Assembly: GCF_033118175.1 (NCBI RefSeq)
Contig: NC_083688.1
Coordinates: 7,461,001-7,525,000, forward strand
Direction: 5' to 3'
DNA: 64,000 nucleotides
Source of the DNA: Dama dama
Lineage: Eukaryota > Chordata > Mammalia > Artiodactyla > Cervidae
The notes under the pieces are model-generated. The model made no database searches and was not told the DNA's origin. It worked only from the letters and a program-made list of their open reading frames with translations. Shown here in pieces: positions 23,466-35,035 of this stretch. How positions within the stretch are numbered: the stretch's first letter is position 1; each line of letters opens with the position of its first letter. The translations under genes were made by a program, and so were the position numbers.

Positions 23466-23600
23466 TTTTAATTTAAAATTTATTCATTTTTTAAATTGAA
23501 GGATGATTGCTTTACAGAATCGTGTCATTTTCTGCCAAAGGTCAACATGAATCAGCCATGGGTATACCTGTGTCCCCTCCCTCTTGGAGGTCGGGCTGCA
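23466..23600 (-). mobile_element. Ruminant L1 3'-end fragment
   Basis: Reverse L1 tail: T/A-rich start, then TTGAAGGATGATTGCTTTAC and TCAACATGAATCAGCCATGG. Confidence 0.7.
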
Positions 23601-23769
23601 GATATTGGAGAGATGGACAGTACATTCTTGGTAAATGGACAAATGGAAAACCAGACCAAAAGGGAGAGACAAAGGGCCAGTTAAAACATAAGAGAGAAGG
23701 GAGAAAACTCATGAGTAAATAAATAGCTTATTTATCACCTTTGGAGAAAACCTACAAGTAATTAAAAAT

Positions 23770-23806
23770 ATGTGTGTGTGTGTGTATGTATGTATGTACA
23801 TACACT
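23770..23806 (+). repeat. (TG)n/(TATG)n microsatellite
   Basis: Alternating TG run passing into TATG units. Confidence 0.9.
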
Positions 23807-24383
23807 ATATTAATTATTTGCTCTCTTGGAATCCTAAAATAGCAGAAGTGGAAGGAACTTAAACATTCTCCAGCTGAGCGCTCTTGCTTAAGAGGGAGGA
23901 AACAGGCCAAAGGGCACATGGCTTGCAAAGGACTCATCGGAGTTCAGGACCCAGACCTCCCCGGTCCTTCTCGCCACCGTGGCCGCAGGGGTAGGATGAA
24001 AAACATTTTTAGAATGCAGCGAAAGGTAACTGACATGACGACTCCTCCAAAAGAATGCTATTCTGAAGGTCCTAGTTAGGAGAATAAAAAAATGATTTTT
24101 TAAAGACTCTGGCGTCTGTGAGCTGCTTCCGCCCCCTGCTGGTGAAAGGAGAGAACGTCAGGCCTGGGCTTTCAGCTGGTGAAATTTCAAGTTACCAGAG
24201 GACCACCTCCCCCAGAAGCCAAGCAGAATCTTCCAGATCAGAGAGGAAAAGAGACACAGATATTTGGGGAAGAAGGTGAGACTGGAGGAAATGCAGAAAC
24301 ATTATATAACACACTGCTGAAGCTTAAGGAAAAGAGGGGATGTATCACCGCAAAGGTAATTGTACATTTATTGTGTGTGTGTG

Positions 24384-24556
24384 TTAGTTGCTGAGTCATG
24401 TCCAACTCTTTGCGACCCCGTGGTCTGTCCATGGGATTCTTTAGCCAAGAATACTGGAGTGGGTAGTTATTCCCCCCTCCAGGGGATCTTCCCGGCCCTG
24501 GGATCGAACCCGGGATTCCTGTATTGCAGGCAGATTCTTTGCCATCTGAGCTACAC
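24384..24556 (-). mobile_element. Bov-tA SINE with a short internal deletion
   Basis: Reverse copy after a (GT) run. The block between GACCCCGTGG and TCTGTCCATG is shortened compared with consensus. CATTTATT / CGTTTATT may be the target duplication. Confidence 0.88.
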
Positions 24557-24644
24557 AGCTCGTTTATTATTCGAAGAAAGTCTTGTGAGTTCCTGTCAAG
24601 TTTTGAATAAGGCTGGGGAGAGAGGGAGGAGAGGATTTTTTACC

Positions 24645-24907
24645 TTTTACTTCATATACCAGAGATTTTCATATTTTTCATTTTCATAATTAGAAAAATA
24701 CATTTCTTGTTAAATTTTTTTTGGTTTCAGTATGGCCCAAGAAACCAAAAAAAAATTTAAGAAGAAATGTATTTTTAAAATTATTATGAAAATGAAAAAT
24801 GCAAAAATCTCTGGTAAGAAGCCAAAAAAAAAAATTTAAGAAGAAATGTATTTTTTAAATTATTATGAAGATGAAAAATACAAAAATCTCTGGTATACGA
24901 AGTAAAA
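24645..24907. repeat. Three-unit fold-back repeat: one inverted and two direct copies of an ~80-bp AT-rich unit
   Basis: Unit A (24645-24728) reads as the reverse complement of unit B (24741-24816), and unit C (24818-24907) repeats B. A and B meet at TTGGTTTC/GAAACCAA around a 12-base loop. Shared words in B and C: AAGAAATGTATTTTT, ATTATTATGAA, CAAAAATCTCTGGTA. Unit C ends TATACGAAGTAAAA, the complement of the start of A. I recognise no transposon family. Confidence 0.85.
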
Positions 24908-25087
24908 TCATGCTGTTTCCCACTGGACTTCATATTGTGTCAGCTCATTGTTACAATCTGGTCGGAGCACATGGGCGGAGAGGGCGCTGCCGCTCCTTGG
25001 GTGACTGTCCTCTACTGGTCACACGGACAGACGCACAAGCAGGCACGCTAAAATCCAGACTCAAAGTAAGACAAGGCCATTCGTTAC

Positions 25088-25206
25088 CTGTTTGTGGTAA
25101 AATCTCTTGGCTTGGCTATTAAATCCCTTTTTTTCTGATTCTGGAATTACGAAAGGCTGATATTTATAGGGAATGGAGGATTGTGTTGGATATGCAGCAG
25201 TAAAAC
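25088..25206 (-). CDS. STPG1: STPG1 coding exon, residues 23-62
   Basis: On the minus strand an AT-rich pyrimidine tract ending TTTAG precedes base 25206, and the exon ends CACAAACAG|GTAACG. It is 119 bases: two bases completing a Gly codon, then 39 codons. The residues include FTAAYPTQSSIPYKYQP and SEKKGFNSQAKRF, which closely match the human STPG1 segment as I recall it. This identifies the gene with high confidence. The exon ends in phase 0, as the next exon requires. It has no full PGPG repeat and is basic near its end. An unusual fold-back repeat starts 181 bases further along the transcript (24907-24645). Confidence 0.93.
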
Positions 25207-26063
25207 CTAAACAATAAAAACAGAATAAAAATGAGCTCAGAACAACGACTGACACATGCACAAAACACAGAGCTATATGTTAACATTTTAAGTGGAATAA
25301 AAGAGAAGCTTGCCTTTGGACAAGAGATAAACGTGAAACTGGATTTTTTTTAAAGACCCTCTTGGTAATTTTTTGGTGTCCCCCCCCACCTCCTCACCCC
25401 CCAGCTCTTAAACTAGTGAGACTTGGTCACGCAGCTGAAGCATTTTGTCGCAGAGAAGAGGAAGGATCTGACAGGAAAGGCATTCTTGCCAAGGAGGAAG
25501 GGGACACAAAACCGTCTGGGGCAGGCTTGAAGAGAAGCCAGGCAGGGGAACAGAGAGTCTTCACCCTTCCTCAGCCCAAGGTCACAGGTGACCAATGCAC
25601 CATAAAGATACAGAGAGGCCGGTAAGTCTCAGAATGGGGCTCCCGGTCCCTCTCCAGGACACAATGCAAGACAAATACAAGTTTAGGTTTCTACTTTGAG
25701 CAGACTTCGGATGAAAGAGCAGAAGAGGACCGTTTATAGAAAACAAGTTAAGTTTTTATCTGTCTGGATTGTGAGGTATCAATGACACATAAACGCCCCC
25801 TTTTTCTCCCTCCCACTCCCCGCAAGTGGTGCAGAGAAGAGACAGCTACGCAGAGAAAGGGTTCTGGAGACCAGTGTGGATCAGCAGAGGCACGTGAGAA
25901 AGCTCCGCAAGACTGGAAAAGACTCAGCTGAAAACCTCAGGGTGGGACGGTGATGCCCGAACACTGGGAACAGCAGCCATTCCCGTCCCCACGAGCCAGA
26001 GTGGAACACGCCATCATTCCTGCAGCAGAAGGAAAGGATGCAGAAGGGTTTTGCCTCAGAGAG
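25207..26063. other. STPG1 intron; C-rich patch at 25379-25402
   Basis: Unique sequence with no recognised element. Confidence 0.45.
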
Positions 26064-26071
26064 AGGGCAAA

Positions 26072-26293
26072 GTCGTGTGCTGTGTGCTCAGTCACGTCGG
26101 ACTCTTTACGACCCCATGGACCGTAGCCCGCCAGGCTCCTCCGTTCATGGAATTTTCCAGGCAAGAATACTGGAGTGGGTTGCCATTTCTTTCTCCAGGG
26201 GAATCTTCCTGACCCAGGGATCAAACCCATGTCTCTTGTGTTTCTCCTGCATTGACAGATGGATTCTTTACCACTGTACCAGCTGGGAAACCC
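26072..26293 (-). mobile_element. Bov-tA SINE with 8-bp target duplication
   Basis: Reverse copy; AGGGCAAA at 26064-26071 and 26294-26301. Confidence 0.92.
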
Positions 26294-26762
26294 AGGGCAA
26301 AATTATCTTTAGACTAAGTGTTGCTCTGGTTCCAGCTAACAAAACTTGAAAAGCAAGACTTGAAAAGGTCAAACTGTTTCCAAGTAATTTAACTGCATTC
26401 CAGAACAAAGCATAACGATTTATAGGACTACTAAAACATACAGTACTCAACAGGTAAAACTATCTGGCGTTTCACTGAAAAAAATTGATGGGCACGCAAA
26501 GGAAAAAAATACAATTCACAATGAGGAAAAAATAAACAAGTGATCAAATCTAACTCGGAAATGATATAGATTACAGAATACAAGAACATTATTACATTAT
26601 TAATAAAACATTATTACAATAATAATTATATTCTATATGTTCAAGAAGCTAGAAAAAAGATTGAACACATTAAGAAGGTACATGGAAGATATAAAGAAGA
26701 TCCAAATCAAACTCCTGAGTGTGAAAACTGAAAAGTCTGAGATTAAAAATACACTAGATAAG

Positions 26763-26976
26763 GGGCTTCCCTGGCGGTTCAGTCAGTAAAGAATCCACCT
26801 GCCAATGCAAGAGACCTGGGTTTGATCCCTGGGTTGGGAAGATCCCCTGGAGAAGGAAATGGCAACCCACTCCAGTACTCTTGCCTGGGAAATCCCATGG
26901 ACAGAGGACCCTGGTGGGCTACAATCCATGGAGTCAAAAGAGTTGCACATGACTTAGCAACTAAACCACCACCACA
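26763..26976 (+). mobile_element. Bov-tA SINE inside the L1
   Basis: Sense copy; AGATAAG flanks it at 26756-26762 and 26977-26983. Confidence 0.93.
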
Positions 26977-28300
26977 AGATAAGATTAACAGTAGACTAGA
27001 TACTGCAGAAAAAAAGATGAGTGAACTTGAAGATGTTGAAATAGAAACTATCCAAAACAAAACACAGAGAGAAAAGGGACCAAAAAAAAAAATAAAATAA
27101 AATAAAATAAAGAGTATCAATGAGCTATGTGGAAATGTCAAGGAACTAATCTACATGTACCTGGGCTCTCCAAAGAAGCAAGGTGGGAGAGAGGAACTAG
27201 AAAAAAATATTTCAAGAAAAAAGTGGCTGAAATTTTCCAAATTTGATATAAATAAACCCACAGACCCAAGAAAGTCAGTGAACCTCAAGCACATTAAATA
27301 AGAATTAAACTATACCAAGGCAAATAATAATCAAATTGCTTTTTAAAAGAAATAGAAAATCTTAAAATCAGGCAGAAGAAAAAAAAGACACATTATACAC
27401 AAAGGAACAAATATATTTACTGTCAGAAACAACTTTTGTAAAATATCAGAAGGGAAAAACTGTCACTCTAGAATCCTGTACCCAGTAAAAATATGTCTTA
27501 AAGATGAATGCAAAATAAAGATTTTTGAAGACACACAAAAACTGAAAGAATTAACCACCAGCAAACTGGAACTATAAGAAATGAAAGGAATCCTTCAGAC
27601 AAAAGAAAAATGATACCAGCCAGAAATCTGGAACTTCATAAAAAAATGAAGAGTGCTGGAAATAGTAAATATGTAGGTAAATGTAAAATGTAGAATCTTG
27701 AGTATAAATGGATACATTTAGATGTAAACATAACATTTGAATCATTTCTAAACTAATTGCCTATTTAAAGCAAAAATAACAGCACTAATGTGGCATTTAT
27801 AATGTATGTAGAAATTTGACAACAGTTCAAAGGGAAGGAAGGAAAAAATAAAAATTTACTGTTGTAAGTTTCTTTACTGTACCTGAAGTGTAATGATATC
27901 ACTTGATGGTAGAATCTGATAAAATTGAAGATGTATATTATAAACTCTGTAGTACAGATCAGCAAACATTTTCTATAAGGGCCAGATAGTAAATATTTAA
28001 GGCTGTATAGTCTCTGTTGCAGCCATTCAACTTTGCCATTATAGACTGAAAGAGTCTAAACACATAACACATAAACAAACAGGCGTAACTGTTCCAATAA
28101 AATTTTACTTATAGAAACAGGCAGCGTGTCCGATTAGGCCCAAGTGGCCAAAGTTTGCAATCCTTGCTCCAAAGCAACACTATGAAAACACTGCAGAGTT
28201 ATTCCTAAAATGCCAACAAAGGAAGGAAATAGAAACAAACAACCAAACAAATATTCAATACAAAAACATCCAGAAAATGTAAATAAAGAACAGATGGGAC

Positions 28301-28550
28301 TGATTTCCCTGGTGGTCCAGTGGTTAAGAATCAGCCTTCCAGTGCAGGAGATATGGGGATGGCTGGCTGGGGAACTAAGATTCCCACATGCTCTGGGGCA
28401 ACTAAGCCTGTCTACTCCAAATTCTGAGCCTGAGTACTCTTGAGCCTGTGTTCTGTAGCTAGAGAAGCCCCCTCATGACAACCAGAGAAAGCCCGCACGC
28501 CACAACAAAGACCCAGCACAACCAAAATCTTTTTTAAAAAATTATAAAAA
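28301..28550 (+). mobile_element. CHR-2 SINE inside the L1
   Basis: CCTGGTGGTCCAGTGGTTAA head and A/T-rich tail. Imperfect 14-bp duplication AGAACAGATGGGAC / AGAGCAGATGAGAC at 28287-28300 and 28551-28564. Confidence 0.9.
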
Positions 28551-29520
28551 AGAGCAGATGAGACAAATAGAAGGCTAATAGATGGTAGGATTAAGCTCAC
28601 ACACCAATAATCACATTAAATTTAAAGTCTAAACATTCCAGTTAAAAGGCAGAGATGGTTGAGATGGATAAAAAAGAAAGACCCAACTACACGGTGCCTG
28701 CAAGAAACAGACTAAATATTGACATAAACCCAGGATTAGGTTAAAAGTAAAAGTATGAGGAAAAGGTACACTATCCTATCAAAACAAAACTAGATATTAA
28801 TGTCAGACAAAGCAGATTTCAGAGCAAAAAATACTACCTGCAATAAAGAGGGTATAGTAATTTCATAATGATAAAGCATTCAATTCTGAAAAAGAATATA
28901 ACAATTCTAAACTCTGATATACTCAATAACAAGACATTCAAAATATAGGAAATAAAAAATGATAGAACTGCATGAAGAAATAGAAAATCCACAATACTTG
29001 TAAGAGATTTCAAAATCTCTCCCTCAATAATTTAAACAAGTAGATAGACGATCAATAAAGATATATGAGACTTGACAATACTATTACCTAACTTGACCTA
29101 ACTGACGTTCATAGAACACTTCACCTATCAATTCTATACAATCTATTCTAGAAAACTGAACAGAAAAAATCTTTCCCAAATCATTCTATGAGGCCACTTA
29201 TTACCCCGATACCAAAACCAGACAGAGTCACTACAGGAGGTGAGGGGGAATCATTATAGATCATTAACTCTCATAAATATACATGCAGAAATTCTTTTAA
29301 AAATGTTAGCAAGTTAAACTCAACAGTGTACAAGAAAGATGATATGCCATGATCAAATGAGGTTCATCCCTCATTTGATAGATTAACATTTGAAAATCAA
29401 TGTAATTCACCATATCGACAAACTAGAAAAGAAAAACTATATGATCATCTCCACAGATGCAGAACGGAATCATATAATATGTACTTTTTTTGGTCTGGAT
29501 GATTATCCTTTTTAGGGGGG

Positions 29521-29727
29521 AGGGGCTTCCTTGTGGCTCAGACGGTAAAGAGTCCGCCTGTAATGAAGGAGACCCTGGTTTGATCCCTGGGTCAGGAAGA
29601 TCCCCTGGAGAAGGGAATGGCAACCCACTCCAGTATTCTTGCCTGGGGAATCCGATGGACAGAGAAGCCTGGTGGGCTACAGTTGGGGTCGCAAAGAGTA
29701 AGGCACGACTGAGCAACAAACACACTT
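29521..29727 (+). mobile_element. Bov-tA SINE in the antisense L1
   Basis: Sense copy from GGGGCTTCCTTGTGGCTCAG to ACGACTGAGCAACAAACACA. Confidence 0.93.
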
Positions 29728-29916
29728 TCATAACTTTAAAGTTTTAAGAAACTGCCAAACTCTTTTCTAAATTTGTTGCACTTTTGTACATCTCCACTAT
29801 TAGTGTATAAGAATTACTTTTACTTCATATCCTCAGTGACAATGGGCAGTCTTTCAAATTTCAGCCATTCCATTAGGTGTGTAAAGGCATCTTATTGTGG
29901 CCTTAATTTACATTTG

Positions 29917-30160
29917 CTCCAATACTTTGGCCACCTGATGTGAAGAGCTAACTGTTGAAAAGACCCTGATGCTGGGAAAGATTGAGGGCAGGAGGAGAAG
30001 GGGACGACAGAGGATGAGATGGTTGGATGGCATCACTGACTCAATGGACATGAGTTTGAGTAAACTCTGGGAGTTGGTGATGGACAGGGAGGCCTGGTGT
30101 GCTGTGGTTCATGGGGTCACAAAGAGTCAGACATGACTGAGCGACTGAACTGAACTGATT
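29917..30160 (+). mobile_element. Short BovB 3' end in the antisense L1
   Basis: Begins CTCCAATACTTTGGCCACCT and ends GACTGAACTGAACTGA; the L1 resumes directly. Confidence 0.93.
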
Positions 30161-30235
30161 GGCTAATGATGCTGAGCATCTCTTCATATGCTAATTGTTA
30201 TTTTTTTATCCTTTTTTGTGTGTGGTAAAGTGTCT

Positions 30236-30735
30236 AGACAGCATATTATAAAGCAGAGACATTACTTTATCAACAAAGGTCTGTCTAGTCAAGGCTATGG
30301 TTTTTCCAGGAGTCATGTATGGATGTGAGAGTTGGACTATAAAGAAAGTTGAGTGCAGAAAAATTGATGCTTTTGAACTGTGGTGTTGGAGAAGACTCCT
30401 GAGAGTCCCTTGGACTGCAGGGACATCCTTCCAACCAGTCCATCCTAAAAGAAATCAGTCCTGGGTGTTCATCAGAAGGACTGATGTTGAAGTTGAAACT
30501 CCAATATTTTGGCCACCTGATGCAAAGAGCTGACCCATTTGAAAAGACCCTGATGCTGGGAAAGATTGAGGGCAGGAGGAGTTGGGGACGACATAGGATG
30601 GGATGGTTGGATGGCATCACTGACTCAAGGGACACGACTTTGGGTAAACTCCGGGAGATGGACAGGGAGGCCTGGCATGCTGTGGTTCATGGGGTTGCAA
30701 AGAGTTGGACACGACTGAGTGACTGAACTGAACTG
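30236..30735 (+). mobile_element. BovB LINE, 5'-truncated, 9-bp target duplication, in the antisense L1
   Basis: AAAGTGTCT flanks it at 30227-30235 and 30736-30744. The protein part is broken by short indels near 30420-30430 and 30480. Confidence 0.92.
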
Positions 30736-31481
30736 AAAGTGTCTGTTAAGTAGATAGAGAAAGCATTTTATAAAACTCAGTGTTCTATGATTAAAAGAAA
30801 ACCCTAGCAAACTAGGAAAAGAAGCAAATTTCCTTAATCTGATAAAGGGTATTGATGACAAAAGCCTATAGCAAACATGATTCTGAAAGATTTCTCTTGA
30901 GATAGCGCATGAAACCAGGCTAACTGCTTCTGTTCAACATTTTCCTGAAGGACTCTAACCAGTGCAGAGGTTGAGAAAAACAAATAAAAATATATAAGAT
31001 GAGAAAAGAAGGAAATAAAGCTGCCTTTGTTCATAGATGATAAGATTATATATGGAGAAATTTCAAAAGAATCTGTAGGTAATGTATTAAACATAATAAC
31101 TGAAAAAATAAACATAATAACTGAATTTGGTAAGGTCAGTATACAAAAAAAAATCAATTTATTTTATTTCGATACCAGCAGTAAGCAATTAGAAAATGAG
31201 ATAAAAATAGTACCATTTACAACGGTATAAAAATCAAATGCTTAGAACAGATATATAGAAGATATGCAAGTCCTCTACACAGATAACTATAAAACGTTAT
31301 TGGGAAAAATTTAAGAAGACTTAAATAAAAGAAAGGATATACATGGGTTGGAGAATTCAATGCTGTAAAGATGTAAATTATCCCTAACTTGACTTCAAGA
31401 ATCAATGCAATCTAAATCAAAAAGGCAATAGGGATTTTTTTTAGAACGTTAACGTGCTGATTCTAAAGTTTATATGGAGGG

Positions 31482-31750
31482 ACTTCCCTGGTGGTCCAGT
31501 GGTTTGGAATCCATGTGCCACTGCAGCGGACACGGGTTCAGTCCTGGTCTGGGAGCTGAGATCCCACTAGCTGCTGAGTGACAAGGCCCACGCTGCAAAT
31601 ACCGAGCCCAAACCAGTGCTCCCCAGGAAGCCGCCACAATGAGAAGCCCGCACACCGCAACTAAAGAGCAGCCGCCACTCAGCACAACTAGAGAAAGCCC
31701 AGGCAGAGCAACCAAGACCCAGAGTAGCCATAAATAAATAGATAATAAAA
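31482..31750 (+). mobile_element. CHR-2 SINE inside the L1
   Basis: GACTTCCCTGGTGGTCCAGT head, repeated CAACTAAAG/CAACTAGAG body, AATAAATAGATAATAAAA tail. Confidence 0.9.
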
Positions 31751-32167
31751 TGTATGTGGAAATTCAGTGCAGCCAAGAGTAGCCACGATAAATATAGTAC
31801 ATGGTTGAAGGACTTATGCTACTAGATTAAAAAAAAAAAAAAGCTTGTTATATAGTTATAGTAATTAAGGTGGTATTTGAACAGCGTAAAGAACACAGAA
31901 GCGGACCTGCACATATATAGACACGGTTAACAACAGTGATGGTGATGCAGAGTGGCCGAAAAAGAATGCTCTTTCAATCAATGGTGCTGGGTAATTAGAT
32001 ATACATATTGAAAACAATAGATTTGCACATTTTCATATCATACACACAAACAACTCCAAGTGAATCATAGGTCTAGATATGAAAGGCAAAATAATACAGT
32101 TATTAGAAAAAAACTATTTTGAGATAGGCAAAGATTTCTTAAATAGGACAGACATATACACTACCTA

Positions 32168-32370
32168 TGGGGCTTCCCTAGTGGCTCAGATGGTAAAGAA
32201 TCTGCCTGCAATGAGGGAAACCCAGGTTCAGTTCCTGGGTTGGCAAGATTTCCAGGAGAAGGGAATGGCTACCCACTCTAGTATTCTTGCCTGGAGAATT
32301 CCATGGACAGAGGAGCCTTGGCAGGCTACAGTCCATGGGATTGCAAAGAGTTGGACACGACTAAGCAACA
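32168..32370 (+). mobile_element. Bov-tA SINE inside the L1
   Basis: Complete sense copy, GGGGCTTCCCTAGTGGCTCA to ACACGACTAAGCAACAG. Confidence 0.93.
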
Positions 32371-32408
32371 GTGGGCTATAGTAAAATCAAGAGCTTCTCT
32401 TTATTAGC

Positions 32409-32727
32409 ACACCAGTCCATCCTAGAGGAAATCAGTCCTGAATATTCATTGGAAGGACTGATGCTGAAGCTGAAACTCCAGTATTTTGGCCACCTGAAGC
32501 GAAGAACTGACTCATCTGAAAAGACCCTGATGCTGAGAAAGATTGAAGGTGGGAGGAGAAGGGGGTGACAGAGGATGAGGTGGTTGGATGGCATCACTGA
32601 CTCAATGGACATGAGTTTGAGTAAACTCTGGGAGTTGGCGATGGACAGGGAGGCCTGGAGTGCTGCAGTCCATGGGGTCACAAAGAGTCGGACACAACTG
32701 AGCAACTGAACTGAACTGAACTGAAGA
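32409..32727 (+). mobile_element. BovB LINE 3' part inside the L1
   Basis: Begins ACCAGTCCATCCTAGAGGAA and ends in repeated GAACT units. Confidence 0.93.
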
Positions 32728-33639
32728 GAATGTAAAGGAAAGTCGCAGACTCAGGGAAGGTATTTACATATAGACAAAAAGGATGTATTTCTAGTATGTT
32801 TTTAAGAACACCTAAGAAAAGAAAAACCCAATAGAAAAAACTTGAACAGTCACTTCTCCAAAGAGAATATCCTAAAGATAAGCCAACATATGAAAAAGTG
32901 CTCAATCTTACTGACCAAAGGACAATATAAATTAAAAGCATTATGAGCTAAAAATGATGGTGATGATGTGGAGCAACTGGAATTCTGCAAGGAGGTAAAA
33001 ATGGCACATCCACTTTGGAAAACTGGTAGTATCAACTAAGCTGATCATAAACACTCTCTATGACCCAGCAATTCTCCTAGGTATAGACCCAGAGAGTATA
33101 TACACATATTTCCCAAAAGACAAGAACAAGCATAGTCACAAAAGCTTTTAGTCATGGCTCAAAACTGGAAACAATCCAAATGCCCCTCAATAGTATAAAG
33201 GATAAACAAATTATGGTATATTCAGTCAAAGAAAAACTTCACAGCAATGAAAATGAGCTAATTACTGATAACATGAAACATTAAGTTACATCTCTCAAAA
33301 CATAACATGAAGGAAAAAAGCCTGAGAGAAAAGAGTTCATACTGTATGATCCGATTTATAGGAAGTTCAAAACAGACTAAAGTAATTAATGATATTAAAG
33401 TGATAAAGTAATTAATGACATTAAAAGTCAGGTGAGCTATGGTGTTGACACTTGCAGAGAAGAGGGACAGTGCCCGTGAAGGGACAAGGGCTCCTGGGAT
33501 GCTGTGGAGTGTCTGTTTCTGGGTCTGAGAAGTGACTCTGTAAGTGGTGGTTTCTTTGTGACCATTAGGCTGTACCATTATGATTTATTTCTGAATATAC
33601 ATGAAGCTTCAATTTGAAAGTATTCAAGAAAAAGAGACA

Positions 33640-34257
33640 GCAATAAATCAAAAGATTGGAGGAAGGAAGAAAGGTCCAGCTCTGGGTCTGAGAGCAGCAG
33701 AGACTGTAGAAGCCCACCAGGGAGCTGGTAATAACCACCACCCACCGCCCCCCCCAAAAGAAAAAGTGGTGGAGTGAGTGAGGATGTCAAAACTTGCAGC
33801 CTCGGCCATGATTCCCCAAGTCCAGGTGTAGTCCAGGATTAGTGCATACTAACAAAACCAGAGGAGTACATGGGCTGAGACAGAGCATCTCCCCCATGTC
33901 TGCATGGGTGACCCATGACCACATCACCTCTGTCCACTGAGAAAGATGGAAAACTTGAAACAAGTCATTTGTGTCAAACTTTCCGACAACCAGCATAGTG
34001 GGGGCTTGGGTTAAGTTTTAGGAAATAAAGTAAGATCTCTTCCTCCTCTCCCCTCCATCCTTTCTTCTCATAGTTTCTTTCCAGTCATCACCCTCGAAGC
34101 AGTGGAGGGATGACTAAAGCAATCTATTTGATATCCTCAAGGACAGCCTTACGGGTCTAAAGCAGCACTTAAAACTCCCCTAAAACTTGCTCTTGCATGC
34201 TGAAATGAACACACGTCAGGAGCCTGCCCCTCCCCTCCCAGAGACCGCTGTTAAAAA
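33640..34257. other. STPG1 intron; nothing recognised
   Basis: Unique sequence; C-run at 33749-33756. Confidence 0.45.
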
Positions 34258-34264
34258 GTTCACT

Positions 34265-34283
34265 AAAAAAAAAAAAAAAAAAA
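34265..34283 (+). repeat. A19 tract flanked by a 7-bp direct repeat
   Basis: TTCACTA occurs at 34259-34265 and again at 34284-34290, on either side of the A run, two bases from the STPG1 donor. Confidence 0.8.
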
Positions 34284-34293
34284 TTCACTAGAC

Positions 34294-34360
34294 CTTTCTG
34301 GACTTTCTTAGCTGTTCTGGAATATTTTTTGCCGGAGTGTTGGTCTTTTTGTGTGTCCAT
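34294..34360 (-). CDS. STPG1: STPG1 first coding exon (start codon, residues 1-22)
   Basis: STPG1 is a sperm-tail PG-rich repeat protein, expected in sperm flagellum or cilia and reported as apoptosis-related (MAPO2). The minus strand reads from ATG at 34360 for 22 codons, beginning MDTQKDQHSGKK and ending KKVQK, plus one base of the next Gly codon. The length and the ending VQKG match the human N-terminus as I remember it. The exon opens at 34428 after a good acceptor (pyrimidine tract, then CAG), giving 68 bases of 5' UTR. The donor at 34293-34292 reads AAAG|GTCTAG, a GT site but a weak match to consensus. The one-base overhang fits the two-base start of the next exon at 25206. A poly(T) on this strand (poly(A) on plus) begins ten bases into the intron. 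Identification comes from the chained exons and phases rather than this short segment alone. Confidence 0.8.
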
Positions 34361-34428
34361 CTTAGCAAAGTTCTGTGATACGTTCCATTTGTTTGATGAA
34401 AAACTCGACTACATGTTCTTCTAAGCAC
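34361..34428 (-). other. STPG1: STPG1 exon 2, 5' UTR part
   Basis: This is the untranslated part of the start-codon exon. On the minus strand the acceptor is a pyrimidine-rich stretch ending TTTCAG just before base 34428. The sequence contains an upstream ATG (in ACATGTAG, followed at once by a stop), so it would be a minimal uORF. The exon number assumes a single upstream non-coding exon near 39.8 kb. Confidence 0.65.
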
Positions 34429-34604
34429 CTGAAACAGCAAAATACAGCATATGTAGGAATCATTTCACGATTGTGTTAATTGGGTTCTGTTGTATTTGCT
34501 GGGTAAACAGAAATCTTGTGGGTAGAGGCTGAGATTTACCAACTTCTACGACCCTAAATCCCGCATTGCACTGCCTGTAGTAGGAACTCTGTAAGTGTTC
34601 TTTG

Positions 34605-35030
34605 TTGGTGTTGTTTACAGAGCTCCTGAGGCTTGAATTTTACACATTTATCTTATTGATATAACTCACATACATGGTAATTCATTGATTCAAAGTGCAC
34701 AATTCTAAGTTTTGGTGAATGTTTACAATTGTGTAAAATACCACGAAAATTAAAATACAAATTTATTCATCTCCCCAAAAAGCTCCCTATGTCTGTCTGC
34801 ACTCAATATCCAACCCCCAACTCTGGCATCTGGCAACCACTGCTCTGCTTTCTGTCACAACAGTAGCCTTTTCTAGATGTCATATATGGGTAATTATATA
34901 GTATATACCATTTTGTGTCTCTTTTTTTCACTTAGCACAATGCTTTTGAGATTCTCCCATGTGGTTGCATGTATCAGTAATTTGTTACAATTGCTACACA
35001 TCCTCACCAACACATTTGGTAAACCTTATT
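34605..35030 (-). mobile_element. Old L1 3' UTR fragment
   Basis: Reverse L1M words: CTGGCATCTGGCAACCACTG, TTTTTCACTTAGCACAATGC, GGTTGCATGTATCAGTAATT. Confidence 0.75.
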
Positions 35031-35035
35031 AATTT

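Larger units (their letters stand above)
29462..30750 (-). mobile_element. Antisense L1 3' fragment inserted in the sense L1
   Basis: The sense L1 breaks off at CACAGATGCAGAA and resumes at AGAGAAAGCATTTTATAAAA. Between them lies reverse L1 (GAAACTGCCAAACTCTTTTC; CATTCCATTAGGTGTGTAAA; GATGCTGAGCATCTCTTCAT), itself broken by three younger elements. Confidence 0.8.
26380..33620 (+). mobile_element. Old L1 LINE, nearly full span, shattered by nested insertions
   Basis: The sense L1 pieces stay in order. ORF1-like sequence lies near 26640-27620 (e.g. AGAATCCTGTACCCAGTAAA at 27470), ORF2 endonuclease/RT at 28560-29460, RT again at 30752-31480, later ORF2 at 31752-32400, and the 3' end at 32730-33620. 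Many stops and frameshifts make it inactive. It fills much of the STPG1 intron between the start exon and the 25088 exon, in opposite orientation to the gene. The left boundary is approximate. Confidence 0.8.

Noticed and set aside
24729..24740. Fold-back at 24645-24816 as a microRNA precursor
   Set aside because: The stem is far longer and more AT-rich than a typical precursor, with poly(A)/poly(T) parts, and is duplicated; no evidence of processing can be read from sequence.
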